A program made the position numbers and the translations under genes. DNA of 32,352 nucleotides from Bacteroidota bacterium. Its GTDB lineage: Bacteria > Bacteroidota > Bacteroidia > J057 > JAJTIE01. The notes under the pieces were generated by a model. That model was not told where the DNA came from. It worked only from the letters and a program-made list of their open reading frames with translations, and searched no databases. Below are positions 24,138 to 32,352 of this stretch, one piece after another. Location of the stretch: the NCBI GenBank assembly GCA_019638695.1, contig JAHBTG010000031.1:1-32352 (forward strand), read 5' to 3'. Every line of letters begins with the position of its first letter. Position 1 is the stretch's first letter.

Positions 24138-25220
24138 ATGAATCTTCAACAATTTGAGCTGTTCGGCATTTTCAACGGCATCGTTGTGGTACTGCTGTTG
24201 CTCGACCTTTTTGTCTTTCATAAGAAAGACCATGTAGTCTCCATTAAGGAGGCGCTGGCTTGGACAGGATTCTGGATAGCGCTGGCCATTATTTTCAATA
24301 TCCTTATCTATTACTATTACGCAGACTGGGTGCTGCTGCCCCAGCACCCCAATACCTCGCCGGAAGCTGCCCGTCAATTTTCCTCCAATGCGGCCTTTGA
24401 ATTCCTCACGGCTTATCTCATAGAGAAATCACTGAGCGTAGACAACCTGTTTGTGTTCCTGCTCATCTTCTCCCGCTTTCGCCTGCCGGGTGAGTACCAG
24501 CATAAGGTGCTTTTCTGGGGCATTATGGGCGCTATAATCATGCGCATCATCTTCATTTTTGCGGGAGTGGAGCTGATCAAGCATTTCAACTGGATCATCT
24601 ACATCTTTGGCGGGTTTCTCCTGTTCACCGGGGTGAAGCTGCTCAAGGAAGACGAGCCGGATGTAGACCTGGAAAAGAACCCGCTCCTGCAGTTTGTGCG
24701 CCGGTTTCTTCCCCTCACTACAGAATACTCCGGCGGCAAGTTCTTTGCCCGCTATAACGGCATCCGGCATGCCACTCCCATGTTCATTGTGCTGCTGCTG
24801 GTAGAGAGCACAGATCTGTTGTTTGCGGTAGATTCCATTCCTGCCGTGCTGGGGATCTCGCATGACTTCTTTATTGTCTACAGCTCCAACATCATGGCCA
24901 TCCTGGGCCTGCGGAGCCTCTATTTTGCCCTGGCAGGCATTATGCGCTATTTCCGCTACCTCAACATCGGGCTGTCTGTTATCCTCATCTTCATTGGCGC
25001 CAAAATGATATGCGCCGAGCTTTCCCATGTGTTCCATGAACCGCTCCTGAAAGTAGATACCTTTGTCTCTCTGGCCGTGGTCATGGCTATCCTGGCGATC
25101 GCCGTTATCGCCAGCATCCTGAACCCGCTGAAGCAGAACGAGGACCCGATGCCGGCGCCGCTCCCCGATACCGACCCCGACAAGAAGACAGAGGAGCCCA
25201 CTGCCAATCATGCAGAGTAA
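24138..25220 (+). CDS. TerC/Alx family integral membrane protein
   Basis: A 360-residue inner-membrane protein with about eight or nine helices. The family's acidic intramembrane motifs are present: EKSLSVDNLFVFLLIF (about 96-111) and VESTDLLFAVDSIPAVLGI (about 228-246). TerC/Alx proteins are linked to manganese efflux or metal loading of exported proteins, and to tellurite and alkaline responses in other bacteria. The C-terminal 30 residues are a proline- and acid-rich cytoplasmic tail (PMPAPLPDTDPDKKTEE). Only about 50 bases lie between promoter and start, too short for a yybP-ykoY-type manganese riboswitch, and none is seen. Confidence 0.93.
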   Translation: MNLQQFELFGIFNGIVVVLLLLDLFVFHKKDHVVSIKEALAWTGFWIALAIIFNILIYYYYADWVLLPQHPNTSPEAARQFSSNAAFEFLTAYLIEKSLSVDNLFVFLLIFSRFRLPGEYQHKVLFWGIMGAIIMRIIFIFAGVELIKHFNWIIYIFGGFLLFTGVKLLKEDEPDVDLEKNPLLQFVRRFLPLTTEYSGGKFFARYNGIRHATPMFIVLLLVESTDLLFAVDSIPAVLGISHDFFIVYSSNIMAILGLRSLYFALAGIMRYFRYLNIGLSVILIFIGAKMICAELSHVFHEPLLKVDTFVSLAVVMAILAIAVIASILNPLKQNEDPMPAPLPDTDPDKKTEEPTANHAE

Positions 25221-25259
25221 CCTGGTAGAGCAGGTGTCTGTGCTGCTGACAGAATGCGC

Positions 25260-25700
25260 CTAGACCAGTTCCTTGGTCATCCAGAAGTGAGGGATTGCGG
25301 CAATCAATAGCCCGGACGGATATTGAAGGGTATAACCGCATTTTTCATAGAAGGGCACTGCGTAGTCCCGTGCATGGAGCCCCGCGGTATGCGCACCTTG
25401 TGCCTGCAGCAGGTTTTCCATAGCGTTGAGCAATAATCTGCCTACACCACGCCCCTGGTAGTTATCCAGCACCCCCATATAACGCACTTGTGCCGCATGC
25501 TCGGTCAGCAGCTGCCCCCGCACTACGCCTGCGGGCGCCGCTAGCGCCTCATCCCAGGCCATCAGGTGCAGGGCCTCTGGGTCTGTGGGGTCTTCATACC
25601 GGCCTGGGGGAAAACCCAGTGGGGCGCGCAGGGTTTCATAGCGCGTCTGATAATAATGATCCCAGTCCGTAGTACTGGATGGGGCATATATCTGTAGCAT
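25260..25700 (-). CDS. GNAT family N-acetyltransferase
   Basis: A 146-residue acetyltransferase that would transfer acetyl from acetyl-CoA to an unknown amine. The acetyl-CoA loop is YQGRGVGRLLLNAMENL (about 85-101), preceded by VRYMGVLDN and followed by ARDYAVPFYEKCGYTLQ, the usual last GNAT motif. It starts 5 bases after the stop codon of the S8 peptidase gene and is probably co-transcribed and translationally coupled with it. That is an odd pairing of a cytoplasmic enzyme with a secreted protease. It converges on the TerC-family gene, 39 bases away. Confidence 0.88.
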   Translation of the reverse strand: MLQIYAPSSTTDWDHYYQTRYETLRAPLGFPPGRYEDPTDPEALHLMAWDEALAAPAGVVRGQLLTEHAAQVRYMGVLDNYQGRGVGRLLLNAMENLLQAQGAHTAGLHARDYAVPFYEKCGYTLQYPSGLLIAAIPHFWMTKELV

Positions 25701-25705
25701 GCAGC

Positions 25706-28700
25706 TTAGCGAATAAGAATGCGTGCAGTGAAAGCATGCCCGTTATGTTTTGCTTGTGCCATATATATCCCTTTGGGCAGATCGGGCAATAATACTGTCG
25801 CATGACCCTCCGGGGAGCACGCCACGCGGTTGGCCACCCATACACACTGCCCTGTGGTATTATAAAATGCCAGGTCCAGGGTTTGCCCCCCGAGGGCAGT
25901 ATGGCTCAGGTGAATAGTGCTGCCTGCCGCTACCGGATTGGGGTATACCGCCAGATGAGCGCTGGTTTGACTGCCGGCCCTGTTGGCGGGCTGGTGGATG
26001 ACGGTTACCGTGCGGTAGGCAGTGTCTGTGCACACCCCGTTGGAGGTAACGAGCCGTATCTCATACTCCCCGGACGTCAGGTACTGGTGGGTGCCGGTCT
26101 TGCCCTGGAAACCGTATCCGTCGCCAAAATTCCATTGCCAGCCGCTGATACCCTGCGCCGTTTCGGTAAAGGACATCTGTTCGTCCAGCGCCAGGTTAAA
26201 TGTCGTACCGTTCAGTTCTACGTGGGGCTGGGGTTTGCTCACAAGGGTGAGGGTGAACTGGTCTTCATAAGGACAGCCTCCTGCGTCAAAAGCTGTGAGG
26301 CGATAGATACCGCTTTGTGTAAACTCCACCACCGGGCCTGTCCCCAGGCTGGCCGGCTCCCATTGGTAGCTGGAAGCGCCCGGCACCGTGCCGTCCAGGG
26401 TGTAGCTGTCACAGGCAATGGTATCGGGTCCCAGGTGTATGGTCAGGGCTGTTTCTTTGAACATGCACACGTATTTATTGTGCGCCGCATCGGCCGCCTG
26501 TTGCAGCTCGGTCAGGCTGCAGCCGCCTACCAGTGCAAACGCAATCTCACGGGTGCCCAGCGGGAGAATGTCAAAAGGCCCGGCGCCCATTACCTGCAGG
26601 ATGTCCACTCCCTGGGTTTCTGCGCTGGCGGTGCCGCTGCTGATAGCGGTAAACTTCTCTGCCTGTGAACTGAAGTTGAAGCCTGCCACATTAATCGTAT
26701 AAGCATTAGGCGCGTATTCGCTGTTCAGCAGGACAATGCCTGTGTATGCACGGCAGCCATCCCGGTTGGCAGCATTCTCCAGCCCAAACCCGTAAAGCAT
26801 TTGCCGCGTGGCATCATAACGGGCGGTGTCTCGCAGGACATTAGTCTCAAAATCCCAGTCTGCAGCCAGGGCGGCATACACGTTCTGGATGCTGAAGGGT
26901 TTGGTATTTTCTACCAGGTACCGGAAGATGATCATATTCTGAAAGTCTCCGTTCATAAATCCATAGGCATGCTGGCGCACCTGGAGTCCCTGGCTGTGGG
27001 CGCCCAGCCCTGCATCTGAGAACCGTACTACCACTTCTTCGTCCGAATACTGTGGATTGAGTATACGGGTGGGTTTTTGCAACGAGGTAAAATGGTCGCT
27101 GCGGCTGCCTCCGCCGGTACGCAGGTTATTGGCACAGGTGTTGGCATTGCTGCCCAGCAGAAAGCTGCCTTCCCACAGGTAATCGCTGTATTCTCCCAGC
27201 CGGAAGCGCTGCCCCTGCCAGGAGTTGGGTGTATAGCTGTTCTGTCCCCATTTGCCGTCCATGCCCACAGAAGTGGCCACGTTGGCAGATGAGATGTGCT
27301 GAAAGCTGGGATTGAGCACGATAGAGAAATGCTCAAAGTCCGTATAGGCCCCGTCCTGGTAGATAAACAGCAGCTCTGCCGTATGGTTACTGGGGGTGGA
27401 AGCACTGATGAGCATCCGCAGGGAGTTGCTCGTCAGCGTAAAGGTCTGGAGTGTATTGAGTGTGCCAACGGTGTGACTGCTGCTCTGCAGGGTGATATAA
27501 GGGTCGCTGGTCTGGATAGAGATCTTCAGGTTGCTGGTATTGTTCAGGTAATTGATGAACTGCCCGTTTAGCCACACCACATTTCCCGGGTCGGGTACAT
27601 TGTCCGCATCATCCACCACCTGCCAGTTGAGGTTGCGGATGGAAGGAGAGGCTACAGTGAGTGCCCGCTCCAGATTAAGGCGGCCCTTGCCCAGTTTGTA
27701 GGCATAGAGCGGGTTTGTGTTTACGCCATATACGTTATCACAGGTTACCCGCGCGCGTTCCATTGCCTGCACTGCCGTGAGCGATGGGAAATAGGACCGG
27801 ATAAGCGCCACGATGCCCGCAGCCAGCGGACTGGATATAGAGGTATAGTTGCCGCCCGGGGGTATCCGGTAGTCGAATTGCATATCTGTGGTAAGGCCGC
27901 TGCCGGTGGCGCCCACGTCCACGCGTTTGCCATAGGCATTCTGTAGTTCATCCGTGGTGCCAAAGGTAGTGACGGACAGTACGTTGTCATAGGAAGCCGG
28001 GTACACATACTGCTCGGAGATACCGTTGCCGGCGGCGGCTACTACGGATACATTGCGGTTGAAGGTGGCAAAGTTGACCACTTCCTGCTGCAGCTGGCTG
28101 TAATTATTGCTTCCCAGGGACAGGTTAATCACCCGCACCCCATGTGTGGCGGCATAATAAATGGCGTCTGTGGTAAAGTACAGCCCCCCACCGTTCCAGT
28201 CATGCATGAGTTTGATGGGCAGGAACTTGCAGTTAAAGCCCGTGCCCGGCACGCCGAATCCGTTGTTGGTAGCAGCGGCGGCGCACCCGGCCACCCAGGT
28301 GCCGTGCCCTAGCGTGGTAGTGACCGACGACCCCACCGGAACATCCGATAACCGCGGGCGGGTGTCATTATCCGGCACGAAGCTCACCAGGCCGTCCACC
28401 ACCCGTCCGTCCGAGCCTACAAAGTCCCAGCCGGCATAATTATCTATATAGCCGTCCCCGTCGTCATCCACGCCATTTACGGGGTCGGCATAGTTCACTT
28501 TCAGGTTAGGCTGCAGGTCCGGGTGGTCCCACTTGGTGCCGCTGTCGATAATGCCGATCACCACATTGGTATCGCCGTTGGTAAGGGCCCAGCCTCCTTC
28601 CATGTGTAAATGGCTTATCCAGCCCGGATAATTGCCGTCATTGGGCGTGAAACTCAGCGGGTAGGCAATGTACTCAGGCTCGGCATACGCTACACAGCTC

Positions 28701-29050
28701 AGGTGATTGAGCCCACGCGCCACCTCCCGTGGATCTGTCTGTGCCGGAATCCATACAGTATAGACCAGGCTGAGATCCACCCATTGCGGGCTTCCTTTGA
28801 CCGCCCGCAGGTCGGGGGCTTCTTCCCGCGGAAATTTCTTTTCCAGGCGGCCGTTGTACCGGGTTAGTACCTGCTCCAGGTCTGTGACCGCTACGGCGGC
28901 AGGACTACAGACGGCACGGTAGGCGGGCTTGATCTTTACCACCAGTCTCCCGTGCAGGACGTCAGCGTGCTGTGCCTGTGCATGGGCGCCGGCCAGGAAC
29001 CATATACAACCCATTAGCCTGCCTGCCCATATACTCACCCGGTAAATCAT
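25706..29050 (-). CDS. secreted S8 (subtilisin-like) serine peptidase with PKD and T9SS sorting domains
   Basis: A 1114-residue secreted protease. A signal peptide (about 1-25, ending AHAQAQ) and a short propeptide-like region precede the subtilase domain (about 135-460). The triad is D169 in IIDSGT, H249 in LGHGTWVAG and S404 in YTSISSPLAAG; the oxyanion-hole residue is N342 in AAAGNG. The usual G before T-S is a tyrosine. DDDGDGYIDNYAGWDF suggests a calcium-binding insertion. About 500 residues of beta-rich sequence follow, then a PKD domain near the C-terminus (WQWNFGDGYGFQGKTG). A type A T9SS sorting domain ends the protein (LAVYPNPV, then a final LPKGIYMAQ...ARILIR). It is therefore expected to be exported and released or anchored at the surface. 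I chose the ATG at 29050 because it begins the signal peptide. Confidence 0.93.
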   Translation of the reverse strand: MIYRVSIWAGRLMGCIWFLAGAHAQAQHADVLHGRLVVKIKPAYRAVCSPAAVAVTDLEQVLTRYNGRLEKKFPREEAPDLRAVKGSPQWVDLSLVYTVWIPAQTDPREVARGLNHLSCVAYAEPEYIAYPLSFTPNDGNYPGWISHLHMEGGWALTNGDTNVVIGIIDSGTKWDHPDLQPNLKVNYADPVNGVDDDGDGYIDNYAGWDFVGSDGRVVDGLVSFVPDNDTRPRLSDVPVGSSVTTTLGHGTWVAGCAAAATNNGFGVPGTGFNCKFLPIKLMHDWNGGGLYFTTDAIYYAATHGVRVINLSLGSNNYSQLQQEVVNFATFNRNVSVVAAAGNGISEQYVYPASYDNVLSVTTFGTTDELQNAYGKRVDVGATGSGLTTDMQFDYRIPPGGNYTSISSPLAAGIVALIRSYFPSLTAVQAMERARVTCDNVYGVNTNPLYAYKLGKGRLNLERALTVASPSIRNLNWQVVDDADNVPDPGNVVWLNGQFINYLNNTSNLKISIQTSDPYITLQSSSHTVGTLNTLQTFTLTSNSLRMLISASTPSNHTAELLFIYQDGAYTDFEHFSIVLNPSFQHISSANVATSVGMDGKWGQNSYTPNSWQGQRFRLGEYSDYLWEGSFLLGSNANTCANNLRTGGGSRSDHFTSLQKPTRILNPQYSDEEVVVRFSDAGLGAHSQGLQVRQHAYGFMNGDFQNMIIFRYLVENTKPFSIQNVYAALAADWDFETNVLRDTARYDATRQMLYGFGLENAANRDGCRAYTGIVLLNSEYAPNAYTINVAGFNFSSQAEKFTAISSGTASAETQGVDILQVMGAGPFDILPLGTREIAFALVGGCSLTELQQAADAAHNKYVCMFKETALTIHLGPDTIACDSYTLDGTVPGASSYQWEPASLGTGPVVEFTQSGIYRLTAFDAGGCPYEDQFTLTLVSKPQPHVELNGTTFNLALDEQMSFTETAQGISGWQWNFGDGYGFQGKTGTHQYLTSGEYEIRLVTSNGVCTDTAYRTVTVIHQPANRAGSQTSAHLAVYPNPVAAGSTIHLSHTALGGQTLDLAFYNTTGQCVWVANRVACSPEGHATVLLPDLPKGIYMAQAKHNGHAFTARILIR

Positions 29051-29085
29051 CCTGATTTTAGATTTTGGAAAGATAGTACAAGATA

Positions 29086-29093
29086 TAAAGATA
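29086..29093 (-). promoter_or_regulatory. -7-like element TATCTTTA before S8 peptidase
   Basis: On the minus strand TATCTTTA, one base from TAnnTTTG, lies 35 bases before the ATG at 29050. A TTTG is found 24 bases upstream (29121-29118). A second similar motif, TATCTTTC, occurs at 29075-29068. Confidence 0.4.
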
Positions 29094-29173
29094 ACTGCCA
29101 ATCCTTACCGGGGATTGCAAAGCTGTCAAATATCTTGTGCGGTTTGTGCATGAAATCTGCCCATCTACGTTAT

Positions 29174-29189
29174 GGAACCGTGGAACCGT
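29174..29189 (+). repeat. tandem 8-bp repeat GGAACCGT x2 at RND promoter
   Basis: GGAACCGT occurs twice without a gap (29174-29181 and 29182-29189). The last base is the first T of the TTTG -33 element of the RND operon promoter. Placement suggests a regulator site; the role is inferred. Confidence 0.45.
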
Positions 29190-29219
29190 TTGCGCAAGAA
29201 ATTGTTGTATGTACATTCG
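29189..29219 (+). promoter_or_regulatory. promoter TTTG-N19-TACATTCG for the RND efflux operon
   Basis: TTTG (29189-29192) and TACATTCG (29212-29219) are separated by 19 bases, the best -33/-7 spacing in the window, although the -7 element differs from TAnnTTTG at one position. The adaptor ATG follows 20 bases later. Confidence 0.5.
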
Positions 29220-29239
29220 TAGCCTGAAAAAAAGGTAAC

Positions 29240-30304
29240 ATGAAAAAAAGATGGATACCGTGGCTGGCCTTTGCCGTAATAATAGGCGCACTCATTTATA
29301 CCAAATTTTCCAAGGGGGATGTTTCTACGCAGGTGACCGCGCCGGTAAAAGGCACGGTAATGGCGCTGCCTGTGGACGTTCATATTGCACAGGCGGATAT
29401 GCTGGCCGAAGAGCTGGCCGTATCGGGCACCTTATTGTCTGCTGAACAGGTGCAGCTGAGTACCGAGGCCAGCGGCCGGGTGGTGTCTATACACTTCCAG
29501 GAAGGTATGCCGGTGGCTGCCGGCCAGCTCTTGCTGCGGCTGAACGATGCGGACCTCCAGGCACAGTTGCTCAAGGCACAAAAGCAACTGGAACTGGCCG
29601 AACTTACCGAAAAGCGCCTGAAAGATCTGCTGAAGAAATCTGCCGTGAGCCAGGAAGAATATGACCAAGCCAGTACCCAGGTGCAGGTGTGGAAGAGCGA
29701 AGAGCAGTTACTGCGTGCCCAGCTGGCCAAGATGGAAGTACGTGCGCCATTTGCCGGTATAGTGGGCTTGCGGGATGTCAGTCCCGGCGCATACCTGAAC
29801 CCCGGTACTCGGGTAGCCACGCTGGCCAGTACGGGCACCCTTAAGCTGGAGTTCGACCTGCCGGAGAACTATGCTTCCAGTGCACAGGTAGGCCGCAGGC
29901 TCACCTTTACCACGGCCAGTGTGCCGGGCATGTTTACCGCCACGGTGTATGCCATAGAACCTGAGATCAACATACAAACCCGGGCTTTGCGGGTGCGTGC
30001 CTGGGTACCCAATGCACACGGCCAGCTCAAACCCGGGGCTTTTGTGAATGTGCATATGCCTCGTCAGAAACCTGAGAGAGCGCTCATGGTGCCCAGCCAG
30101 GCCATCATACCTTCCAGTAAAGGGGCGGCTGTTTTTGTGGTACAGGCAGATACGCTGAGTACCCGCCCGGTATCGCTGGGTCTGCGCAGCAGCGATATGG
30201 TGCAGATCACCTCCGGGCTGCAACCCGGTGAACAGGTGCTGGTGAGCGGCATTCTCCAGGCCCGCCCGGGCATGCGTGTGAAACCCAAAATATTGAATCC
30301 CTGA
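29240..30304 (+). CDS. RND efflux periplasmic adaptor (membrane fusion protein)
   Basis: A 354-residue adaptor linking an inner-membrane RND pump to an outer-membrane channel. An N-terminal membrane anchor (about 5-21) is followed by a beta-barrel strand region, the lipoyl half-motif STEASGRVVSIHFQEGMPV (about 75-93), an alpha-helical hairpin (about 105-160), the second lipoyl half (VRAPFAGIVGLRDVSPG), a beta-barrel domain and a membrane-proximal domain ending QPGEQVLVSGILQARPGM. No lipobox is seen. The start at 29240 follows a run of A and a GGTAA sequence. It is the first gene of an operon with the RND permease 122 bases downstream. Substrate unknown. Confidence 0.92.
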   Translation: MKKRWIPWLAFAVIIGALIYTKFSKGDVSTQVTAPVKGTVMALPVDVHIAQADMLAEELAVSGTLLSAEQVQLSTEASGRVVSIHFQEGMPVAAGQLLLRLNDADLQAQLLKAQKQLELAELTEKRLKDLLKKSAVSQEEYDQASTQVQVWKSEEQLLRAQLAKMEVRAPFAGIVGLRDVSPGAYLNPGTRVATLASTGTLKLEFDLPENYASSAQVGRRLTFTTASVPGMFTATVYAIEPEINIQTRALRVRAWVPNAHGQLKPGAFVNVHMPRQKPERALMVPSQAIIPSSKGAAVFVVQADTLSTRPVSLGLRSSDMVQITSGLQPGEQVLVSGILQARPGMRVKPKILNP

Positions 30305-30317
30305 TCCGCTCCCTTGG

Positions 30318-30379
30318 AAAAGACGTTGTCACACGGTGTATACTTGGATAGAATACCCCAGGGAAGAACATCGTCTTTT
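30318..30379 (+). repeat. long imperfect hairpin between RND adaptor and permease genes
   Basis: AAAAGACGTTGT (30318-30329) pairs with ACATCGTCTTTT (30368-30379) at 11 of 12 positions. Inside, GGTGTAT (30335-30341) pairs with ATACCCC (30353-30359) at 6 of 7. The right arm ends in TTTT but no further U-run follows. It could be an attenuator, an mRNA-processing element or a stability element setting the adaptor-to-permease ratio. Confidence 0.5.
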
Positions 30380-30426
30380 GCAGGAAAGGCCCAGGTTCGT
30401 TTTTCATCGTTAAGTATGCGTAGCCT

Positions 30427-32352
30427 ATGAACCTCTCTCATATATGCATCCAGCGGCCTGTGCTCACACTGGTGCTCAATATTACCATAGTCCTGTTTGG
30501 TATACTGGGGTTCACGTTCCTGGGCGTGCGGGAATATCCTTCCCTGGACAGGCCCGTTATCTCGGTCACCACTAACTATGTGGGCGCCAGTGCAGAGGTT
30601 ATCCAGAGCCAGATCACCGAGCCGCTGGAAGAGTATATCAGCGGTATAGACGGTATTCGCCAGATCTCCAGCGTCAGCCGCGAAGAGCGCCGTACCGTCA
30701 CAGTGGAGTTCGGCCTGGATATGGACCTGAACGATGCGGCCAATAATGTGATCGAACGCGTTACCCGCGCCGCCCGCCAGTTGCCTCAGGATGCAGACCC
30801 CCCGGTCGTCGCTAAGGAAGACGGTAACAGTCAGCCGATCATTGCGCTCAATGTACGCAGCTCCACACGTAACCCCCTGGAGCTGACGGAAATAGCAGAT
30901 AAGATTGTTAAACAAAGGATACAAACCATAAAAGGCGTCAGCCAGGTGCCCATATGGGGCGCCAAAACCTATAGCATGCGTTTGTGGCTGTATGCGGACC
31001 GCATGGCTGCTATGGGCATCACCCCGCAGGATGTGCAGGCTGCCCTGGCGCGGGAAAACGTGGAACTGCCTTCCGGCCGTGTGGAAGGCAACTCTACCGA
31101 ACTGAGCGTGCGCACCCTGGGACGCCTGCGCACCCCGGCAGATTTTGATAACCTGGCCATCCGCCAGGAAGGTACCCGCACCATTCACCTCAAGGATATC
31201 GGCTATGCGGTCCTGGATGCCGAGAACCAGAGGACCATCCTCAAACGCGATAATGTGCCCATGATAGCCGTGGCCATTATCCCGCAGCCCGGCGCTAATT
31301 ATCTGGACATTGCCCACGAGTTTTATAAACGCCTTGAGGGCCTTCAAAAAGAAATGCCCGCAGATGTGGAGCTGATCATGGCCTTTGATACCACCCGTTT
31401 CATCGACAAGGCCATCGAAGAAGTGGTGGAGACCATTCTCATTGCCTTCCTGCTGGTGATATTCATCATCTTCCTGTTCCTGAGAGACTGGCGCACCACG
31501 CTTATTCCCGTGCTGGCCATCCCCGTATCGCTTGTGGGCACCTTCTTTGTCATGTTCCTCATGGGTTTTTCCATCAATATCCTTACCCTGCTGGCTATGG
31601 TGCTGGCCATAGGTATTGTGGTGGATGATGCCATAGTGGTCATGGAGAATATCTATGCCAAGATAGAAGCCGGGATGAGTCCCTACCAGGCCGCCATGCA
31701 GGGTAGCCGGGAAGTGTACCTGGCCGTTATAGCCACCACCATCTCGCTGGTGGTGGTATTTCTACCGCTTATTTTCCTGCAGGGACTGGTCGGCAGGCTT
31801 TTTATAGAATTCGGGGTGGTGCTGGGTACCTCCGTGCTCCTATCCTGCTTTGTGGCGCTTACACTCACCCCCATGGCCTGCCGGTTTATGCTGCGCCACC
31901 GGGAAAAACCCAATTGGTTATACCGCAAGACGGAACCTTTCTTTACCGCCCTCACCAGGACTTATGAGAACTCCCTCCGCGCATTTATGCGCCACCGCTG
32001 GCAGGGGCCGGTGGGCCTGGCAGGCGCGGTGTTACTGATAGTGCTCATTGTCACGGAGCTCCCGCAGGAACTGGCGCCCCTGGAAGACCGCAGCGAACTC
32101 TTTGTGCCCATTACCGGTCCGGAGGGCGCTACCTTTGAATACATGGAGCGGTTCATCAATGAGATGACCGGCGCCGTCATGCAGGCGTTGCCCGACCAGG
32201 AGCGGCAGGCCATCGTCAGCCTCACATCTCCCGGCCATTCTGCTACAGGCTCGGTCAATTCCGGGTTTCTGCGCATTATGCTTACAGAACCCGACCAGCG
32301 TGCGCGCAGCCAGCGGGAAATTGCCCAGCAAATGGCCGCCCTCACCCGCCAG
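30427..32352 (+). CDS. RND efflux permease, HAE1 type (truncated by window end)
   Basis: The first 642 codons of an inner-membrane RND transporter (full family length about 1000-1050); the frame is open to the window edge with no frameshift. It begins MNLSHICIQRPVLTLVLNI with the first membrane helix. The porter-domain segment FLGVREYPSLDRPVISVTT and QPGANYLDIA follow, then helices 2-6. Helix 4 has the proton-relay motif GIVVDDAIVVMENIYA (about 395-411), matching the paired aspartates of AcrB-type drug/proton antiporters. The motif and adaptor partner favour an HAE1 drug or amphiphile pump over a heavy-metal CusA type. The ATG at 30427 is the first in frame with the family N-terminus. Confidence 0.93.
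   Translation, partial: MNLSHICIQRPVLTLVLNITIVLFGILGFTFLGVREYPSLDRPVISVTTNYVGASAEVIQSQITEPLEEYISGIDGIRQISSVSREERRTVTVEFGLDMDLNDAANNVIERVTRAARQLPQDADPPVVAKEDGNSQPIIALNVRSSTRNPLELTEIADKIVKQRIQTIKGVSQVPIWGAKTYSMRLWLYADRMAAMGITPQDVQAALARENVELPSGRVEGNSTELSVRTLGRLRTPADFDNLAIRQEGTRTIHLKDIGYAVLDAENQRTILKRDNVPMIAVAIIPQPGANYLDIAHEFYKRLEGLQKEMPADVELIMAFDTTRFIDKAIEEVVETILIAFLLVIFIIFLFLRDWRTTLIPVLAIPVSLVGTFFVMFLMGFSINILTLLAMVLAIGIVVDDAIVVMENIYAKIEAGMSPYQAAMQGSREVYLAVIATTISLVVVFLPLIFLQGLVGRLFIEFGVVLGTSVLLSCFVALTLTPMACRFMLRHREKPNWLYRKTEPFFTALTRTYENSLRAFMRHRWQGPVGLAGAVLLIVLIVTELPQELAPLEDRSELFVPITGPEGATFEYMERFINEMTGAVMQALPDQERQAIVSLTSPGHSATGSVNSGFLRIMLTEPDQRARSQREIAQQMAALTRQ

Noticed and set aside
30064-31347. 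A 427-codon minus-strand open frame over the RND adaptor end and permease start
   Set aside because: It spans two real genes and their spacer on the other strand; the permease frame is intact and conserved in motif.
1-32352. Mobile element, prophage, defence island, CRISPR array or tRNA genes
   Set aside because: I looked for transposase or integrase motifs, terminal repeats, regular spaced repeats and tRNA-like cloverleaf ends and found none I could support; gene content is core metabolic, replication and envelope.

Overview
The window looks like chromosomal core sequence from a GC-rich, gliding-type member of the Bacteroidota (Chitinophagia- or Saprospiria-like; the exact lineage is inference). 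Four things point there: gliding-motility genes (gldB, gldF, gldG), a secreted subtilase with a type IX secretion C-terminal sorting domain, a TonB-dependent receptor paired with a DUF4249 lipoprotein, and repeated TAnnTTTG-type -7 promoter elements. I see no tRNA, rRNA, CRISPR array, insertion sequence, integrase or prophage gene. Codon and base usage look even throughout, so this reads as ordinary chromosome rather than an island.

Layout from left to right. 1-213 is a non-coding leader with a strong hairpin and a promoter. Next come a 2-oxo acid dehydrogenase E2 subunit and a DUF1573 protein (+). They converge on a polysaccharide flippase (-), which diverges from a 3-hydroxyacyl-CoA dehydrogenase (+). 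A short CDF-like membrane protein and a large M1 metallopeptidase follow (-). The M1 gene diverges from a run of + strand genes: an S9 prolyl-oligopeptidase-type peptidase, gldB, a DoxX/MauE-like membrane protein, gldF, gldG, a DUF4340-like protein, dnaN, a secreted helical protein and gltX. gltX converges, with a 4-base overlap, on a DUF4249 lipoprotein that lies downstream of its TonB-dependent receptor (-). An SPFH/band-7 protein (-) diverges from a TerC-family protein (+). A GNAT acetyltransferase sits 5 bases behind a T9SS-type subtilase (-). The window ends in an RND efflux operon (+): a complete adaptor and a permease cut by the window edge.

Functional links. gldF-gldG-DUF4340 overlap by ATGA junctions and form one translationally coupled unit just upstream of dnaN, with gldB two genes further up. 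The ATPase partner GldA is not in the window. TonB receptor plus DUF4249 lipoprotein is a standard outer-membrane uptake pair. The M1, S9 and S8 peptidases suggest protein or peptide use outside the cytoplasm. I found no convincing new multi-gene system. The most unusual signals are small DNA or RNA elements: a tandem repeat abutting the RND promoter, a long imperfect hairpin between adaptor and permease, an 18-bp palindrome over a stop codon, and promoters placed only 6-8 bases before the ATG of gltX and gldF.
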